Assembly: GCA_016188265.1 (NCBI GenBank)
Contig: JACPID010000003.1
Coordinates: forward strand, 17,070-81,069
Reading direction: 5' to 3'
Length of the DNA: 64,000 nucleotides
DNA from: Candidatus Woesearchaeota archaeon
Lineage (GTDB): Archaea; Nanobdellota; Nanobdellia; Woesearchaeales; ARS49
Below the pieces are notes generated by a model. The model was not told the origin of the DNA. It made no database searches and worked only from the letters and a program-made list of their open reading frames with translations. Below are positions 35,258 through 45,392 of the stretch, in pieces. The translations under genes and the position numbers were made by a program. The first letter of the stretch is position 1. Each line of letters starts with the position of its first letter.

Positions 35258-35406
35258 GCGCCTGTAGCTCAGTATGGATAGAGCGGCGGGTTCCTAACCC
35301 GAAGATCGGGGGTTCAAAATGGTTTGTGGTTGATGGTTAGTGGTTTGAGGATTGCAAACTACCCACTACAAACTATAAACCATTGAAAGTCCTCCCAGGC
35401 GCGCCA
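35258..35406 (+). tRNA. tRNA-Arg (CCT) with 71-nt T-loop insertion, CCA encoded
   Basis: Acceptor stem GCGCCTG with CAGGCGC (7/7), discriminator G, encoded CCA 35404-35406. D arm GCTC...GAGC with TGGA loop; anticodon CCT at 35293-35295; T stem GGGGG (35308-35312) with CCTCC (35391-35395). Between them the loop is 78 nt rather than 7, so about 71 nt (roughly 35319-35389) must be an intron at position 59/60 or adjacent. The insert folds on itself as one long hairpin. Removal restores a normal loop TTCAA(A/G)T. The anticodon stem has a G27-A43 mismatch. Confidence 0.87.
35319..35389 (+). other. Self-complementary T-loop intron/insert
   Basis: The arms 35319-35347 and 35355-35383 pair at about 25 of 29 positions around a 7-nt loop (AGGATTG), counting G-U pairs. 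GT-rich repeats (TGGTT, TGTGGTT, TAGTGGTTTG) on one arm face AC-rich repeats on the other. The outermost AATGGTTT and AAACCATT pair perfectly, and TTC/GAA of the flanking exon can extend the helix with a small bulge, which could be a relaxed splicing motif. The exact junction is ambiguous by one or two bases. Confidence 0.7.
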
Positions 35407-35433
35407 TTTTGAACAAAATTGAAGAGGTTTTAA

Positions 35434-36492
35434 ATGAAATACTTATACGCAATATGCAGTTGGGGCTTAGGACATGCAACAAGATCTTTACCAATCATAA
35501 ACGCATTAATTCAGAAAGGCCATGAAGTAACAATTGCAGCAAGCGATCGATCGCTTCAGTTTTTACAACAAGAACTCCCTAACTGTGAATTTATTAACTT
35601 TCCAGATTATCCTAAACCATATACAACAACCCATTTTTTTAGAGCAAAATTTGCAGTTTACCTGCCTGCTATAATAAATTCAATTAATAATGAAAAAAAA
35701 AGAGTAGATAAACTAGTTGAAAATAAAAAATTTGACAGAATAATAAGCGATCATAGATATGGTTTTTTCCATAAGAATATTCCTTCTTATTTTTTTGGGC
35801 ATCAATTGAGATTTATAATGCCTAGCAGATCAAAACTGCTTGAAAAAATAGGTGAAAAATTTAATGCAAACTACCAAAAAAAATTCGAGTATTTCATAAT
35901 ACCTGATTATGAAAAAAAAAATCTAGCCGGCGACCTATGCCACAATTTAAATTTGTTTGAAAAAGAAAAACTAAAATATGTAGGAATTATCTGCATGGCT
36001 GAAAAACAAAAAAAAAGAGAAAAAATAGATTACTTTATTTCACTTTCAGGTGTTGAAGGCCAGCGTAAAAGCTTTGAAAACTTAATCATGCCTCAAATAA
36101 AAAAATTAGAAGGAAAAATAGTTGTTTCTTTAGGAAAACCTGAAGAAAAAGGAATAACAAGTAAAGACAATATAACAATTTATCAACACTTATCATCAGA
36201 AGAACAAATAAGTATTATGGCAGAAAGTAAACTCATTATTGCACGTTCAGGATACACCACAATGATGGAAGTAGCGTCATTAGGCAAAAATGCACTATAC
36301 ATACCGTACAAAGGCCAAACAGAACAAGAATATTTAGCTGAACATCATGAAAAATTAGGCAATTATTATTCAGTAAACCAAAGAGAATTAAATCTTGAAA
36401 GGGATATTGGGCTTACAAGTTCTTTTAAAAGTTTCAGAAGAGATTGTGATATTAAAAAAAATATAAAGAATGTATTAAAAATCGTGACATGA
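35434..36492 (+). CDS. MurG/MGT-type glycosyltransferase (GT-B)
   Basis: 352 residues. N-terminal domain begins YLYAICSWGLGHATRSLPI, the GHxTR motif of MurG/MGT enzymes; the C-terminal domain has ISLSGVEGQRKSFEN and the donor-site region ARSGYTTMMEVASLGKNALYIPY. It transfers a nucleotide-activated sugar to an unknown lipid or glycan at the inner membrane face. Overlaps the next membrane gene by 4 bp. Confidence 0.83.
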   Translation: MKYLYAICSWGLGHATRSLPIINALIQKGHEVTIAASDRSLQFLQQELPNCEFINFPDYPKPYTTTHFFRAKFAVYLPAIINSINNEKKRVDKLVENKKFDRIISDHRYGFFHKNIPSYFFGHQLRFIMPSRSKLLEKIGEKFNANYQKKFEYFIIPDYEKKNLAGDLCHNLNLFEKEKLKYVGIICMAEKQKKREKIDYFISLSGVEGQRKSFENLIMPQIKKLEGKIVVSLGKPEEKGITSKDNITIYQHLSSEEQISIMAESKLIIARSGYTTMMEVASLGKNALYIPYKGQTEQEYLAEHHEKLGNYYSVNQRELNLERDIGLTSSFKSFRRDCDIKKNIKNVLKIVT

Positions 36493-37091
36493 ACAATATA
36501 ACCCGTTACTCACTTACACTATTTTTTCTTTTTTTAAGTATTTTCATACCTGTTATTTATTACAAGTATAACTCACTTCCCTGGATATTTTGGTTTTGTA
36601 ATAATGTAAGCATTTTATTGGCGCTAGGTATTTTTTTAAAAAATAGAACAATAATAACCGGCGAATTATTGCTTGGAGGAATAGGGCAGTTATTTTGGAT
36701 TATTGATTTTATTACAAAATACTTTTTTGGCATTTACACAACAGGTGTAACTGAATACATGTTTATTCCAAATTATCCGAAAATACTTTTTACAACAGGA
36801 CTTACGCATTTTGCAATTTTTTTTTTAATGATTTGGAGCCTTCACTTATTAGGGGGCCCAGCAAAAGACGGATGGAAAGTAGCTGCAATTCATGGAATAC
36901 TGATATGGGCTGTTGCATTCTTTGTTTTTACAGAACAATATAATTTAAATTGTGCATACAAGAGTTGTGTTTCATTCTTGCCTGAGTATGGCTATAAAAT
37001 ATACTGGCCAATTCTTTACCTATTTGGAGTTATAATGCCATTAAATTATTTGCTTAATAAATATTGGAAGCAGAAAAAACATGTTAACTAA
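36489..37091 (+). CDS. Six-segment membrane protein
   Basis: 200 residues with six predicted membrane helices and few charges; conserved-looking WFCNNVSILLALG and HGILIWAVAF segments. Co-translated with the GT-B enzyme, so it may handle the lipid acceptor. Ends 8 bp inside the convergent gatE gene. Family not recognised. Confidence 0.6.
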   Translation: MNNITRYSLTLFFLFLSIFIPVIYYKYNSLPWIFWFCNNVSILLALGIFLKNRTIITGELLLGGIGQLFWIIDFITKYFFGIYTTGVTEYMFIPNYPKILFTTGLTHFAIFFLMIWSLHLLGGPAKDGWKVAAIHGILIWAVAFFVFTEQYNLNCAYKSCVSFLPEYGYKIYWPILYLFGVIMPLNYLLNKYWKQKKHVN

Positions 37092-38943
37092 TGAATTTTT
37101 TTAATAGCTCAATAATTTTCTGGCCCTGAGCTTTACCTCTGAGAGATTTCATTGCAATGCCAATTAATGCATTAAATGGCTTGTCTTTGTTTTCTTCAAT
37201 AATCTTTTTAAGAGTTGCTTTAATTTCTTCATCACTTAACATCTTATATCTTGATAAATCAAATGCTTTACCTTGAGCTGTATCAACAATAATTTGAAGT
37301 ACAGATTCCTTGGTAATTTCAGAGTTATTAAGCGCTTTAAAAATTTCCTTAAAATAATCTTCAGTAATTAGATCAATATCGCTTCCAGGATAGTTTCTTG
37401 CCAATTCAGGTGCAAATGAAACAAGCATCTCAGCTATAAAAGCTTGTTTAACATTTTTATTTTCTTTGATTAATTCTTCAAATAAGAATACATACTCTGA
37501 GCGAGAAATTTTTTCTGCTAAATCCTTGCTTAAATTAAATTCTTTTTCATATCTTGCTGCTTTTTCTGTTAATAATTCTGGAACTTTAATCTTTTTTGTA
37601 AAATCATCAGTTAATTCAGTATCAGGAATATCTGTTTCAGGATACATTCTTGCCGCGCCAGGCATTGGCCTTAAATATGAAGTTGTTCCATCTGGATTTG
37701 CTTTTCTAACTTCAGAAGGAACTCCCTTCAGTGCTTCATTTGTTCTTTCAATAACTGCAATTATTGCTTTTTCTGACCTACTTTTTTCATCTGCTACAAT
37801 AACAAAAGCATCTTTAGCCCCACAATTTAATTGTTTTTTTATAAGTTCTACATCTTCAGAAGAAATACCATACTTTGGCAGTTCATCTGAATGAAATAAA
37901 CCTCCAACACCAGCAATTACTTTTGCTCTATCGCTTAATTCAGTGCCAAAACGCCTATTTGGCTGCACTTCTTTTCCAAGAATGCCTGCAAATAAAGGCA
38001 GGCAAATCCCTAAAACAACACCTTTTTTTTCTAAAACAGATTTTATAACTTTAGAATCTGATTTGTCAAATATCTTTGTAAGATCTTCTGCATTTTCTTT
38101 GATGTGACGAATACCTGTTTTATGAAGATAATTTTTAATTTCGACTAAATTTTGCTGTCTTTGCACTTCAAACTCAACAATTGTTGGAATAAGCTTTAGA
38201 TCCTGAGCGCCTTTTATTTCTATTCTTGTTCCTTCTTTTATTGAAACATTAACATCTTGACGAATTGTTCCTAAACCTCGCTTTGCTTTTCCAGTAGAAC
38301 GAAGAAGCAAGCCAATTGTTTCTGCAACTTCTCTGGCTTGTTCAGGAGTTATAATATCAGGAGTTGTACTTATCTCAATAAGAGAAATACCTAAACGGTC
38401 TAAACGAAAAACAGTAGATTCTTTTGACTCACTTATTATTCTAGCAGCATCTTCTTCCAAAATAACAGTTGGAATGCCAACATTGCCTGATTTTGTTTTA
38501 AGAACTCCATTTGTTGCAATTAGTGCAGTTCTTTGAAAACCAGAAGTATTACTTCCATCGACTATTATTTTTCTCATAACTCGAATAACATCAACAAAAA
38601 CAGCTTTGAGAAGCAGTGCGGTTTGAATCGCTGTTTTTAATGAATCCTGATTAATAATATAAGGAGGCTGTTCATCAAGCTCAACAAGACAAGTTGTATC
38701 ATTATAACATTGATAAGAATAAATTTTACCTTTTTGCATTTCTTGAAGAGCAGCAATATCAATTTCTCCAGTTTCACCAACAGAAGCTCTTAATTTTCTT
38801 TGGACTTCAAAATCAGGCTCATCATCACGAATCAAGGCAGGACAATTACAAAAAAGTTTAGTATTTTCTATTTGCTGATGAATTTCTAATCCACACTTAA
38901 GGCCGAGTTTTTTATAATCCAACTGCATATTAATCTGTTTCAT
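37084..38943 (-). CDS. gatE: Glutamyl-tRNA(Gln) amidotransferase subunit E
   Basis: GatE is the archaea-specific GatB relative that binds Glu-tRNA(Gln) and performs the ATP-dependent amidation with GatD. 619 residues: GatB-like N-terminal domain (LKCGLEIHQQI, TKLFCNCPAL), the family VDGSNTSGFQRTALIA block, an AspRS-like insertion (~300-400), and a C-terminal YqeY-like tail. The start lies within the gatD 3' end by a 14-bp overlap. Confidence 0.95.
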   Translation of the reverse strand: MKQINMQLDYKKLGLKCGLEIHQQIENTKLFCNCPALIRDDEPDFEVQRKLRASVGETGEIDIAALQEMQKGKIYSYQCYNDTTCLVELDEQPPYIINQDSLKTAIQTALLLKAVFVDVIRVMRKIIVDGSNTSGFQRTALIATNGVLKTKSGNVGIPTVILEEDAARIISESKESTVFRLDRLGISLIEISTTPDIITPEQAREVAETIGLLLRSTGKAKRGLGTIRQDVNVSIKEGTRIEIKGAQDLKLIPTIVEFEVQRQQNLVEIKNYLHKTGIRHIKENAEDLTKIFDKSDSKVIKSVLEKKGVVLGICLPLFAGILGKEVQPNRRFGTELSDRAKVIAGVGGLFHSDELPKYGISSEDVELIKKQLNCGAKDAFVIVADEKSRSEKAIIAVIERTNEALKGVPSEVRKANPDGTTSYLRPMPGAARMYPETDIPDTELTDDFTKKIKVPELLTEKAARYEKEFNLSKDLAEKISRSEYVFLFEELIKENKNVKQAFIAEMLVSFAPELARNYPGSDIDLITEDYFKEIFKALNNSEITKESVLQIIVDTAQGKAFDLSRYKMLSDEEIKATLKKIIEENKDKPFNALIGIAMKSLRGKAQGQKIIELLKKFIS

Positions 38944-40207
38944 AACTTAAACTTTTACTGATTTCCCCTCTGAAATTCTGATTAAATAATCTGCTGGCTT
39001 CTTCTTTTTTATAATTGCTTAATAACCATGCTAGTTTAATAAATGCTGTTTCAGGAATTGTATCAGTATAATTACCTAAAACACCAATCTCAACTAATCT
39101 TCTTCCAGGCGTATAAACATTCATGTCAATTGACCCAAATATTGTTTGAGAACTCATAACAATTAATGTTCCTTCTTTTATCAGATCTTTAATTGTTGAA
39201 AATATCTTAGCATGCTCTTTAGTATACTCATCAATTTCATTTATCGGTGCATGGCCTAAACCAGTGCCCTCAATAACCAGTCCATCAAATCCTTTGTAAG
39301 CTTGAAATTCTGATGCATACATATTAGTATGAACTTTTACTAAGCCAACTTTTAATTTTTCATTAAATAATCTTAAACTAAAAGAACCTTCAAATTTATC
39401 ATGCTCTTTATACCATGAAACCTTTTTAGTTTTATAATCAACATGCGCTATAGGAGATCCATTTATAACTTTAAACGCACTTCTTTTGCTGGTATGCATT
39501 TTTCTAGATTTTGCAGCTGGTAAAACAAGTGCAGTTGTATCGCTTGATTCTTCATGCATGCAAATAGCAACACCCGAATAATTTGTTTGTGTAATAAAAA
39601 CAACAGCACATAAAAGATTCATAGCTGCATCAGTACTTGGACGATCGCTACTTCGCTGAGAACCAACTAATATTACTGGAACAGAAATATTTTCTAAAAC
39701 AAAAGACAGTGCAGCTGCAGTATAATGTAAAGTATCAGTGCCATGAGTTATAATAATGCCTTTTACACCTTTTTTTATTTCTTCAGCAATTGCTTTTGCT
39801 ATAATATTGTAATGAGAAAAACGCATATCATCTGAAGACATATTTCTAATAAGGCGTGAAGAAATATTTGCCATTGAAAATAGCTCTGGAAACATAACCA
39901 GCATATCTTCTGGAGTAAATTTATTATAAACCGCGCCAGTTGAGTAATCAACTTTTGAAGCAATTGTTCCGCCAGTGTGCAAAATAGAAATTGTAGGCAT
40001 ATTTTTAAGTTGTTTTAAAACAACTTTTTTTCTTTCTTTTTCAACATGTTTGGCAAGAACACTTGACTTTTTAATATTTTTTTTATCAAAACCAGCATTA
40101 TACCCTGTATTTAGCTTAAGAAATACTTTATCTTTTTCATCTTGAACAAGAACACCATCATAAGATCCTTTAATTGTTTCTATTATTACATGATCACCAA
40201 CTTGCAT
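38930..40207 (-). CDS. gatD: Glutamyl-tRNA(Gln) amidotransferase subunit D
   Basis: L-asparaginase-like subunit freeing ammonia from Gln or Asn for GatE. 425 residues: ~70-residue beta-barrel N-terminus, then HTGGTIAS (Thr78 nucleophile region) and THGTDTL (Thr157, Asp158). Starts upstream of gatE in the same unit. With GatDE present for Gln-tRNA, the GatCAB set must have another main job, most likely Asn. Confidence 0.95.
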   Translation of the reverse strand: MQVGDHVIIETIKGSYDGVLVQDEKDKVFLKLNTGYNAGFDKKNIKKSSVLAKHVEKERKKVVLKQLKNMPTISILHTGGTIASKVDYSTGAVYNKFTPEDMLVMFPELFSMANISSRLIRNMSSDDMRFSHYNIIAKAIAEEIKKGVKGIIITHGTDTLHYTAAALSFVLENISVPVILVGSQRSSDRPSTDAAMNLLCAVVFITQTNYSGVAICMHEESSDTTALVLPAAKSRKMHTSKRSAFKVINGSPIAHVDYKTKKVSWYKEHDKFEGSFSLRLFNEKLKVGLVKVHTNMYASEFQAYKGFDGLVIEGTGLGHAPINEIDEYTKEHAKIFSTIKDLIKEGTLIVMSSQTIFGSIDMNVYTPGRRLVEIGVLGNYTDTIPETAFIKLAWLLSNYKKEEASRLFNQNFRGEISKSLSYETD

Positions 40208-40249
40208 ACAAGCAATAAAAGAATTATGTTTTAAAAATGTTTCCTGCCA

Positions 40250-43200
40250 CTAACCAAAATATGCTGGTTTTTCTTCACTCATTTGTTTTCCTTTGGCAGC
40301 ACTAAAGTGTTCACCTAATTCTTCATAAGCCTTTTCAACATCTTTATTTGCACTCGGGCGTACTTTCTTTAATGCATCATCAAAATGCTTTTGAGAAATA
40401 ACCTTTGAATTAATGTCTTCACGTAAAGCAAAAATAGCAGCTTCACGGCATACTGCTTCAATATCTGCACCTGCATAACCTTGTGTACGTTCTGCAAGAT
40501 CAGTAATTTTAACTTCTTTAAGAGGCATATTTTTTGTATGGACCTTAAATATTTCTTCTCGGGTTTTTTTATCAGGAACAGGAGTAAGTATTATACGGTC
40601 AAACCTTCCAGGACGCAATAACGCTGTATCAAGCATATCTGGCCTATTAGTTGCGCCTACAACAACAACATCATGCAATGATTCTATACCATCAATTTCA
40701 GTTAATAATTGATTTACAACACGCTCAACAACATGATTATCACCATCAGCACCTCTTCTAGGAGCAAGACTATCAATTTCATCAAAGAAAATTATTGTTG
40801 GAGCTGTTTGGCGCGCTTTCTTAAAAACCTCGCGAACAGCCTTCTCGCTTTCGCCCAACCATTTACTCAAAAGTTCCGGCCCTTTAACACTTATAAAATT
40901 AGCCTCACTTTCCTTGGCAATTGCTTTTGCTAATAATGTTTTTCCAGTGCCTGGCGCTCCATACACTAAAACTCCTTTTGGCGGTTTTACTCCAAGACGC
41001 TGAAATGCTTCAGGATGTTTTAAAGGCCATTCAATAGCTTCTTTAAGTTCTTGTTTAGCTGCGTCTAATCCGCCAATATCAGACCAGCTGACATTCGGTG
41101 TTTCAACAAAAACCTCACGCAATGCAGACGGCCGAACAACTTTAAGCGCTTCTTTAAAATCATCACGAGTAACAAGCAATTTTTCAAGAATTTCTTTAGG
41201 TATTGCTTCAGTCTGATCATATTTTAAATCAGGAAAAACTTTTCTAAGAACAATCATAGCAGCTTCTTTTGCAAGAGCTGAAAGATCAGCCCCAACAAAA
41301 CCGTGAGTAATTGCTGCAAGCTCCTTAAGATCAACATCTTTTGCAAGAGGCATATTTCTTGTATGAATTTTAAGAATTGTTAAACGACCTTCTTTATTAG
41401 GAACACCTATTTCAAGTTCTCTATCAAAACGACCTGGACGGCGAAGAGCTGGATCTAAAATATTTGGAACATTAGTAGCAGCAATAACAATAATTTTACC
41501 TCTACTTTTTAAGCCATCCATTAAAGCAAGCAATTGCGCAACAACACGGCGTTCAACCTCTCCTCTTGTTTCTTCACGCTTACTTGCAATAGCATCAATT
41601 TCATCAATAAAAATAATAGACGGCGCATTTTTTTCAGCTTCTTCAAATTTTTTACGAATGTTTTCTTCACTTGCTCCGTAGTATTTGCTGTTATGTAATA
41701 ATAATAGGTTGCCAGCAACAAAATTATTTTTATCTACTGTAAAATCATATAACTCTTGGTCAGGGAGGATTTGTTTATTTTTGATGTATTCCCATGCAAT
41801 ATCTTTTCGCATTAAAGTATTGTATTCTGCCTTAATATCAGAACTTAATTTATTTTCTCTACTAATAATGTTGTATAACTTTTGTAAAGTGTATTTAGTA
41901 AATCTGCCTTTTCCATAAACATAGTAATCATTATTTCTATATTTGTTATAAGCAACTGTTTTTCTTAGTTTATCCAAAAGAAGATGCGGCGTTGGTATGT
42001 TTGCGTGTTCTTTTTCTTTGATAGCTTCTGTTATTAAATTTAGTTTGTCTTGTTTTATTCTGCTTCCTACTTGTTTCGCAAAACTAATGCGCCCTTCATG
42101 ACCGCGAATAACTAATGCAAACATAATTCCTTTTGGTGTTGGATGTTTTTTAAGAAATGTTTGAATTAGTAATTTAGAATTTAATAATGCTTGTAATTCT
42201 ATCAAAAATTCTTTTGATTTTGAATATATTTTTGGCGTAGGATAATGGATGATTTTTTGTTTTGTTTTGATTGTTTGAATAGAAACTGTTCCATCACCAT
42301 CAAAATATCCTCTAATGAACGCTGCTACTTCTTCTTTTGGAAGACTATAGAAGTATGGTGGAAGCGTGTCTGTCTTTTTGCCAGGATGCAATCCTAATAA
42401 GCCTAAGTACTTAACTAAAATAGCAGAATATGTTGCTACTCTTCCATCATGCATTTCAGTTATTTTTTCTGCAGGGATATCAAAGAGCTTGTTGAGAAGC
42501 AATTTGAATTGATTCCTTAGAAGGGGATTATTATTTGCAAAAACTACAGCATCGCCTTTTTTACTTATGTGTCCGTCAGACCAAATTAATCCTAATAATT
42601 CAAGAAGATCTGAACTGGTTTTTTTAGGCAGTTGTATAAAATTGCTGCGATTAATATTTTTTGATATAAGACTGTATTTTTTATTTTTGCAGACTAATTT
42701 AGGAATATTTTTTATCGGTATAATACGTGATTTTTTAGGTAAATTTATTTCTCCAATACGTGCAACAAAATCTCCCTCTTTTAATTCTTCTAATCTTCTC
42801 CAAACAAGTTTGCCGCAACTGTACGTTAAAAAAGGTTGATTAAATGACCCTTTGACTTCATTCCCGTCGCTTAATATGATTTTAATTGCAGGCCCTTTTA
42901 ATTTTACTACATGTGTTATTTTTGCTTTTGTAATCTTGTTATTTTTTTCATCAAGTGCATATGTTGTTAAAGGTTTTTTAAATTCAACAACATCAATTGA
43001 TCCTAATTTTTTCTCTACACCTTTTGCATTGTCAAATATTTTTTTTGCAGTAACATGTCCTTTTGGGTTTAAGAATATTTTTGTATCTCCATCAACACAC
43101 ATAATCTCAGGACCATTAATAGAAATAAAGTGTGAATTTGTTTCATTTGCAACTGCTTTTGCTAATAATGTTTTCCCAGTGCCTGGAGGCCCGTGCAATA

Positions 43201-43936
43201 AAACACCTTTTGGCGGTTCTATGCCTAAACGCTCAAAAATTTCAGGATGTTTTAATGGCAATTCAACCATTTCACGTATTTTTTTAATTTCATCTTCCAA
43301 ACCACCTATATCTTCATAAGCAACTTCAGGTAAAGTTTCTTCTTTTACTGCAACTGCTTCAGGATTTAAAGTAACATCTGTTGCTTCAGTAATGATAACA
43401 GGCCCTTTTGGATTTGTTTCTGCAACAATAAACTTAAGATCCCCAAAACCAAAACCACCCATCATACTTTCTTCCATCATAGAAAACACATCCTCAAAAA
43501 AAGGACTTCCACTCATAGCAGCACGCCTTCTTTTTGTTCCACCTAAAGAAATAACATCACCTTTTACAACAGCTCTTCCTAACAAACCTTGCTTGAACAA
43601 ATTAGAAGAAGCGCGAACAACAATACCTTCACGCGCGGGTGCAATAATAACCTTTTTAGCATGGTCAATTTTTACAGCACGCACTTTAATCATTTCACCA
43701 ATAGAAGTTTTAGCATTTTTACGAATTAAATTATCCATACGGATCATATTTAATCCAATATCACCAGGATAAGCGCGATCCACAAGTGCAACAGTTTTTC
43801 TTCCGCCTTCTATCTCAACAATGTCCCCAGGATGAACCCCTATATCTCTCATGAGATTACTATCTATACGAATAATGCCTTTACTAACATCATCCTGTAT
43901 AGCTTCAGCAACTTTCAATCTCAGATCATTTACCAT
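40250..43936 (-). CDS. CDC48/VAT AAA+ ATPase with intein
   Basis: Protein-unfolding ATPase with double-psi barrel N-domain (~1-185) and two AAA modules. D1 Walker A GPPGTGKT at 249-256, D1 Walker [10 protein letters not shown]2 Walker [10 protein letters not shown]2 Walker B IIFFDEID, arginine-finger region [11 protein letters not shown]. The 1228-residue reading frame includes a 470-residue intein in D1 between GPEIM and SKYYG; removal leaves 758 residues, the normal CDC48 length. It would act with the proteasome or in general protein extraction. Confidence 0.95.
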   Translation of the reverse strand: MVNDLRLKVAEAIQDDVSKGIIRIDSNLMRDIGVHPGDIVEIEGGRKTVALVDRAYPGDIGLNMIRMDNLIRKNAKTSIGEMIKVRAVKIDHAKKVIIAPAREGIVVRASSNLFKQGLLGRAVVKGDVISLGGTKRRRAAMSGSPFFEDVFSMMEESMMGGFGFGDLKFIVAETNPKGPVIITEATDVTLNPEAVAVKEETLPEVAYEDIGGLEDEIKKIREMVELPLKHPEIFERLGIEPPKGVLLHGPPGTGKTLLAKAVANETNSHFISINGPEIMCVDGDTKIFLNPKGHVTAKKIFDNAKGVEKKLGSIDVVEFKKPLTTYALDEKNNKITKAKITHVVKLKGPAIKIILSDGNEVKGSFNQPFLTYSCGKLVWRRLEELKEGDFVARIGEINLPKKSRIIPIKNIPKLVCKNKKYSLISKNINRSNFIQLPKKTSSDLLELLGLIWSDGHISKKGDAVVFANNNPLLRNQFKLLLNKLFDIPAEKITEMHDGRVATYSAILVKYLGLLGLHPGKKTDTLPPYFYSLPKEEVAAFIRGYFDGDGTVSIQTIKTKQKIIHYPTPKIYSKSKEFLIELQALLNSKLLIQTFLKKHPTPKGIMFALVIRGHEGRISFAKQVGSRIKQDKLNLITEAIKEKEHANIPTPHLLLDKLRKTVAYNKYRNNDYYVYGKGRFTKYTLQKLYNIISRENKLSSDIKAEYNTLMRKDIAWEYIKNKQILPDQELYDFTVDKNNFVAGNLLLLHNSKYYGASEENIRKKFEEAEKNAPSIIFIDEIDAIASKREETRGEVERRVVAQLLALMDGLKSRGKIIVIAATNVPNILDPALRRPGRFDRELEIGVPNKEGRLTILKIHTRNMPLAKDVDLKELAAITHGFVGADLSALAKEAAMIVLRKVFPDLKYDQTEAIPKEILEKLLVTRDDFKEALKVVRPSALREVFVETPNVSWSDIGGLDAAKQELKEAIEWPLKHPEAFQRLGVKPPKGVLVYGAPGTGKTLLAKAIAKESEANFISVKGPELLSKWLGESEKAVREVFKKARQTAPTIIFFDEIDSLAPRRGADGDNHVVERVVNQLLTEIDGIESLHDVVVVGATNRPDMLDTALLRPGRFDRIILTPVPDKKTREEIFKVHTKNMPLKEVKITDLAERTQGYAGADIEAVCREAAIFALREDINSKVISQKHFDDALKKVRPSANKDVEKAYEELGEHFSAAKGKQMSEEKPAYFG
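41690..43099 (-). other. Intein in CDC48 D1 domain, with LAGLIDADG endonuclease
   Basis: 470 residues, from Cys280 ([12 protein letters not shown]) to a terminal His-Asn, with Ser as the +1 residue. It has paired LAGLIDADG motifs ([12 protein letters not shown] and [13 protein letters not shown]) with both acidic residues kept, so the homing endonuclease may be active. Block F/G reads [13 protein letters not shown]. Oddity: the block B TxxH position reads SFNQ, lacking the usual His that assists N-terminal acyl shift. The site lies just after Walker A in the substrate-facing D1 loop, a typical conserved target. Confidence 0.92.
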
Positions 43937-43957
43937 TCACAAACCCTCAGAATAAAT

Positions 43958-44386
43958 TTAAGTTGATTTGCCAGAATCAATTTGTTTTGCTTCAACACGT
44001 GGTAATTGAATTGGCGGTGGAAGGTTAAGCTCTCGTGTAAGTATTAATGCTTCAATATGAGCTCTTGATAATACTGCATTTAAAACAGGAACCATAATTT
44101 CTGGTGAAACTTTTTTATCCTTTTTCCAATTCTTCAATACCTTTTCAGTTTCATCAAGTGAATCAAGCCATAAAACATCACCTTCTAAACGAAGTGTAGC
44201 AACATCAGGATCATATTGTGAAACAAAATCAAAAGTAAACTTAAGCGCTCCTTGTTTAGATGTAACACGAAGATCTGCTTTCTCTACATTAAGGATATTT
44301 GCATTACTTTGAATGTTAACTTTTCCGTCTACAGCTTTCTTTTTCTCCAGATTAATTTTTGTAAAGCCTAAACCAAGTACAGTCAT
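43958..44386 (-). CDS. Conserved beta-rich protein, SecB-like
   Basis: 142 residues: alternating strands (GLGFTKINLEKKK, LKFTFDFVSQYDPDVATLRL) and a C-terminal helix followed by LNLPPPIQLPRVEAK. The layout resembles archaeal proteins related to the SecB chaperone fold, but this is a weak assignment. Lies 22 bp upstream of CDC48 on the same strand, which would fit a protein-quality role. Confidence 0.55.
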   Translation of the reverse strand: MTVLGLGFTKINLEKKKAVDGKVNIQSNANILNVEKADLRVTSKQGALKFTFDFVSQYDPDVATLRLEGDVLWLDSLDETEKVLKNWKKDKKVSPEIMVPVLNAVLSRAHIEALILTRELNLPPPIQLPRVEAKQIDSGKST

Positions 44387-44408
44387 GGTATTTTCAAGAT
44401 GCCACTAA

Positions 44409-44416
44409 TTTATAAA
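44409..44416 (+). promoter_or_regulatory. TATA box for the thiolation gene
   Basis: Consensus TTTATAAA lies 26-33 nt before the ATG at 44442, the leaderless spacing. Confidence 0.45.
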
Positions 44417-44441
44417 TTTTATGTTCTTGTCTTAGCTTGAC

Positions 44442-45392
44442 ATGTTGAAAACTGCATTGCAAATTCAAATAAGCAATAACTGCACTACAAATTCAGTTCA
44501 AACATTGCCTAAAAACCTGCTTTTTATAGAGCAATTTGAGCAAAAAGTTAAGCAAACAATTAAAAGATTTTCCATGTTTAAACCAGATGATAAAATTCTT
44601 GTTGCAGTAAGCGGAGGCAAAGACAGTACTGCAGTTTTGTATACCCTGAAAAAATTCGGATACAAATTTGAAGCAGTAACTGTTGATGCACATATTGGTT
44701 GTTATACAGAACAAAATCTTAAAAACATTAGAAAACATTGCCAAAATTTAGGAATTATCCTTCATGAAATTCCTTTTAGAAAGGTTTTTGGAGCTAGTTT
44801 ATGTTTTATAAAAGACACATTAAGCCAAAAAGGATTTAATTTAAAGTCATGCACTGTGTGCGGTGTTCTTAGAAGGTATATTTTAAATAAAAAAGCAAGA
44901 GAAATTGGAGCTACAAAACTAGTTACAGGCCATAATTTAGATGATGAATCTCAGGCTTTTTTTATGAATTTAATGAAGAACAAACTTGATTTATGCGCAC
45001 GCTCAGGCCCTGTTAATGGAATGTCAAAGCACAAAAATCTTGTCCAGCGAGTAAAGCCATTATACTTAACACGTGAAGAGGATATTGTTAAATACAGCAA
45101 AATGATGCAGTTTCCTGTTTATTACGGAAAATGCCCTTGTTCTGTTGAGGGTTTTAGAAATTCTATAAAAGACGGACTAAATAATGTTGAGGAAAAATTT
45201 CCAAAAGCTAAAGAAAATATTATAAATTACTTTTTAAATATCCGTGACAAACTCCAAAAAAATTACGCATTAAATAAAGCACCTGATGAATGCATTCATT
45301 GCGGTGAACCATGTTCTAGTGAGATTTGCCGCGCTTGTAAAATACTTGTTGACTTTAAAATAATGGCAGAGGCTCCTGAAATTTTAGCATGA
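44442..45392 (+). CDS. TtcA/TtuA-family tRNA 2-thiolation enzyme
   Basis: ATP-pyrophosphatase that activates uridine or cytidine in tRNA for sulfur insertion. PP-loop SGGKDS at 57-62, CxxC C137/C140 plus the later KCPC (candidate 4Fe-4S ligands), and a C-terminal zinc ribbon CIHCGEPCSSEICRAC. The N-terminal zinc finger found in TtuA relatives is missing; only one Cys remains there. Closest type is Ncs6/TtuA, but TtcA cannot be excluded. Overlaps the RNase P gene by 4 bp. Confidence 0.83.
   Translation: MLKTALQIQISNNCTTNSVQTLPKNLLFIEQFEQKVKQTIKRFSMFKPDDKILVAVSGGKDSTAVLYTLKKFGYKFEAVTVDAHIGCYTEQNLKNIRKHCQNLGIILHEIPFRKVFGASLCFIKDTLSQKGFNLKSCTVCGVLRRYILNKKAREIGATKLVTGHNLDDESQAFFMNLMKNKLDLCARSGPVNGMSKHKNLVQRVKPLYLTREEDIVKYSKMMQFPVYYGKCPCSVEGFRNSIKDGLNNVEEKFPKAKENIINYFLNIRDKLQKNYALNKAPDECIHCGEPCSSEICRACKILVDFKIMAEAPEILA

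Noticed and set aside
35313-35390. Group I/II intron or integrated element in tRNA-Arg
   Set aside because: The 71-nt insert is too short and has no ribozyme core; both exons keep single copies of the T-stem, so it is not an attachment-site duplication.
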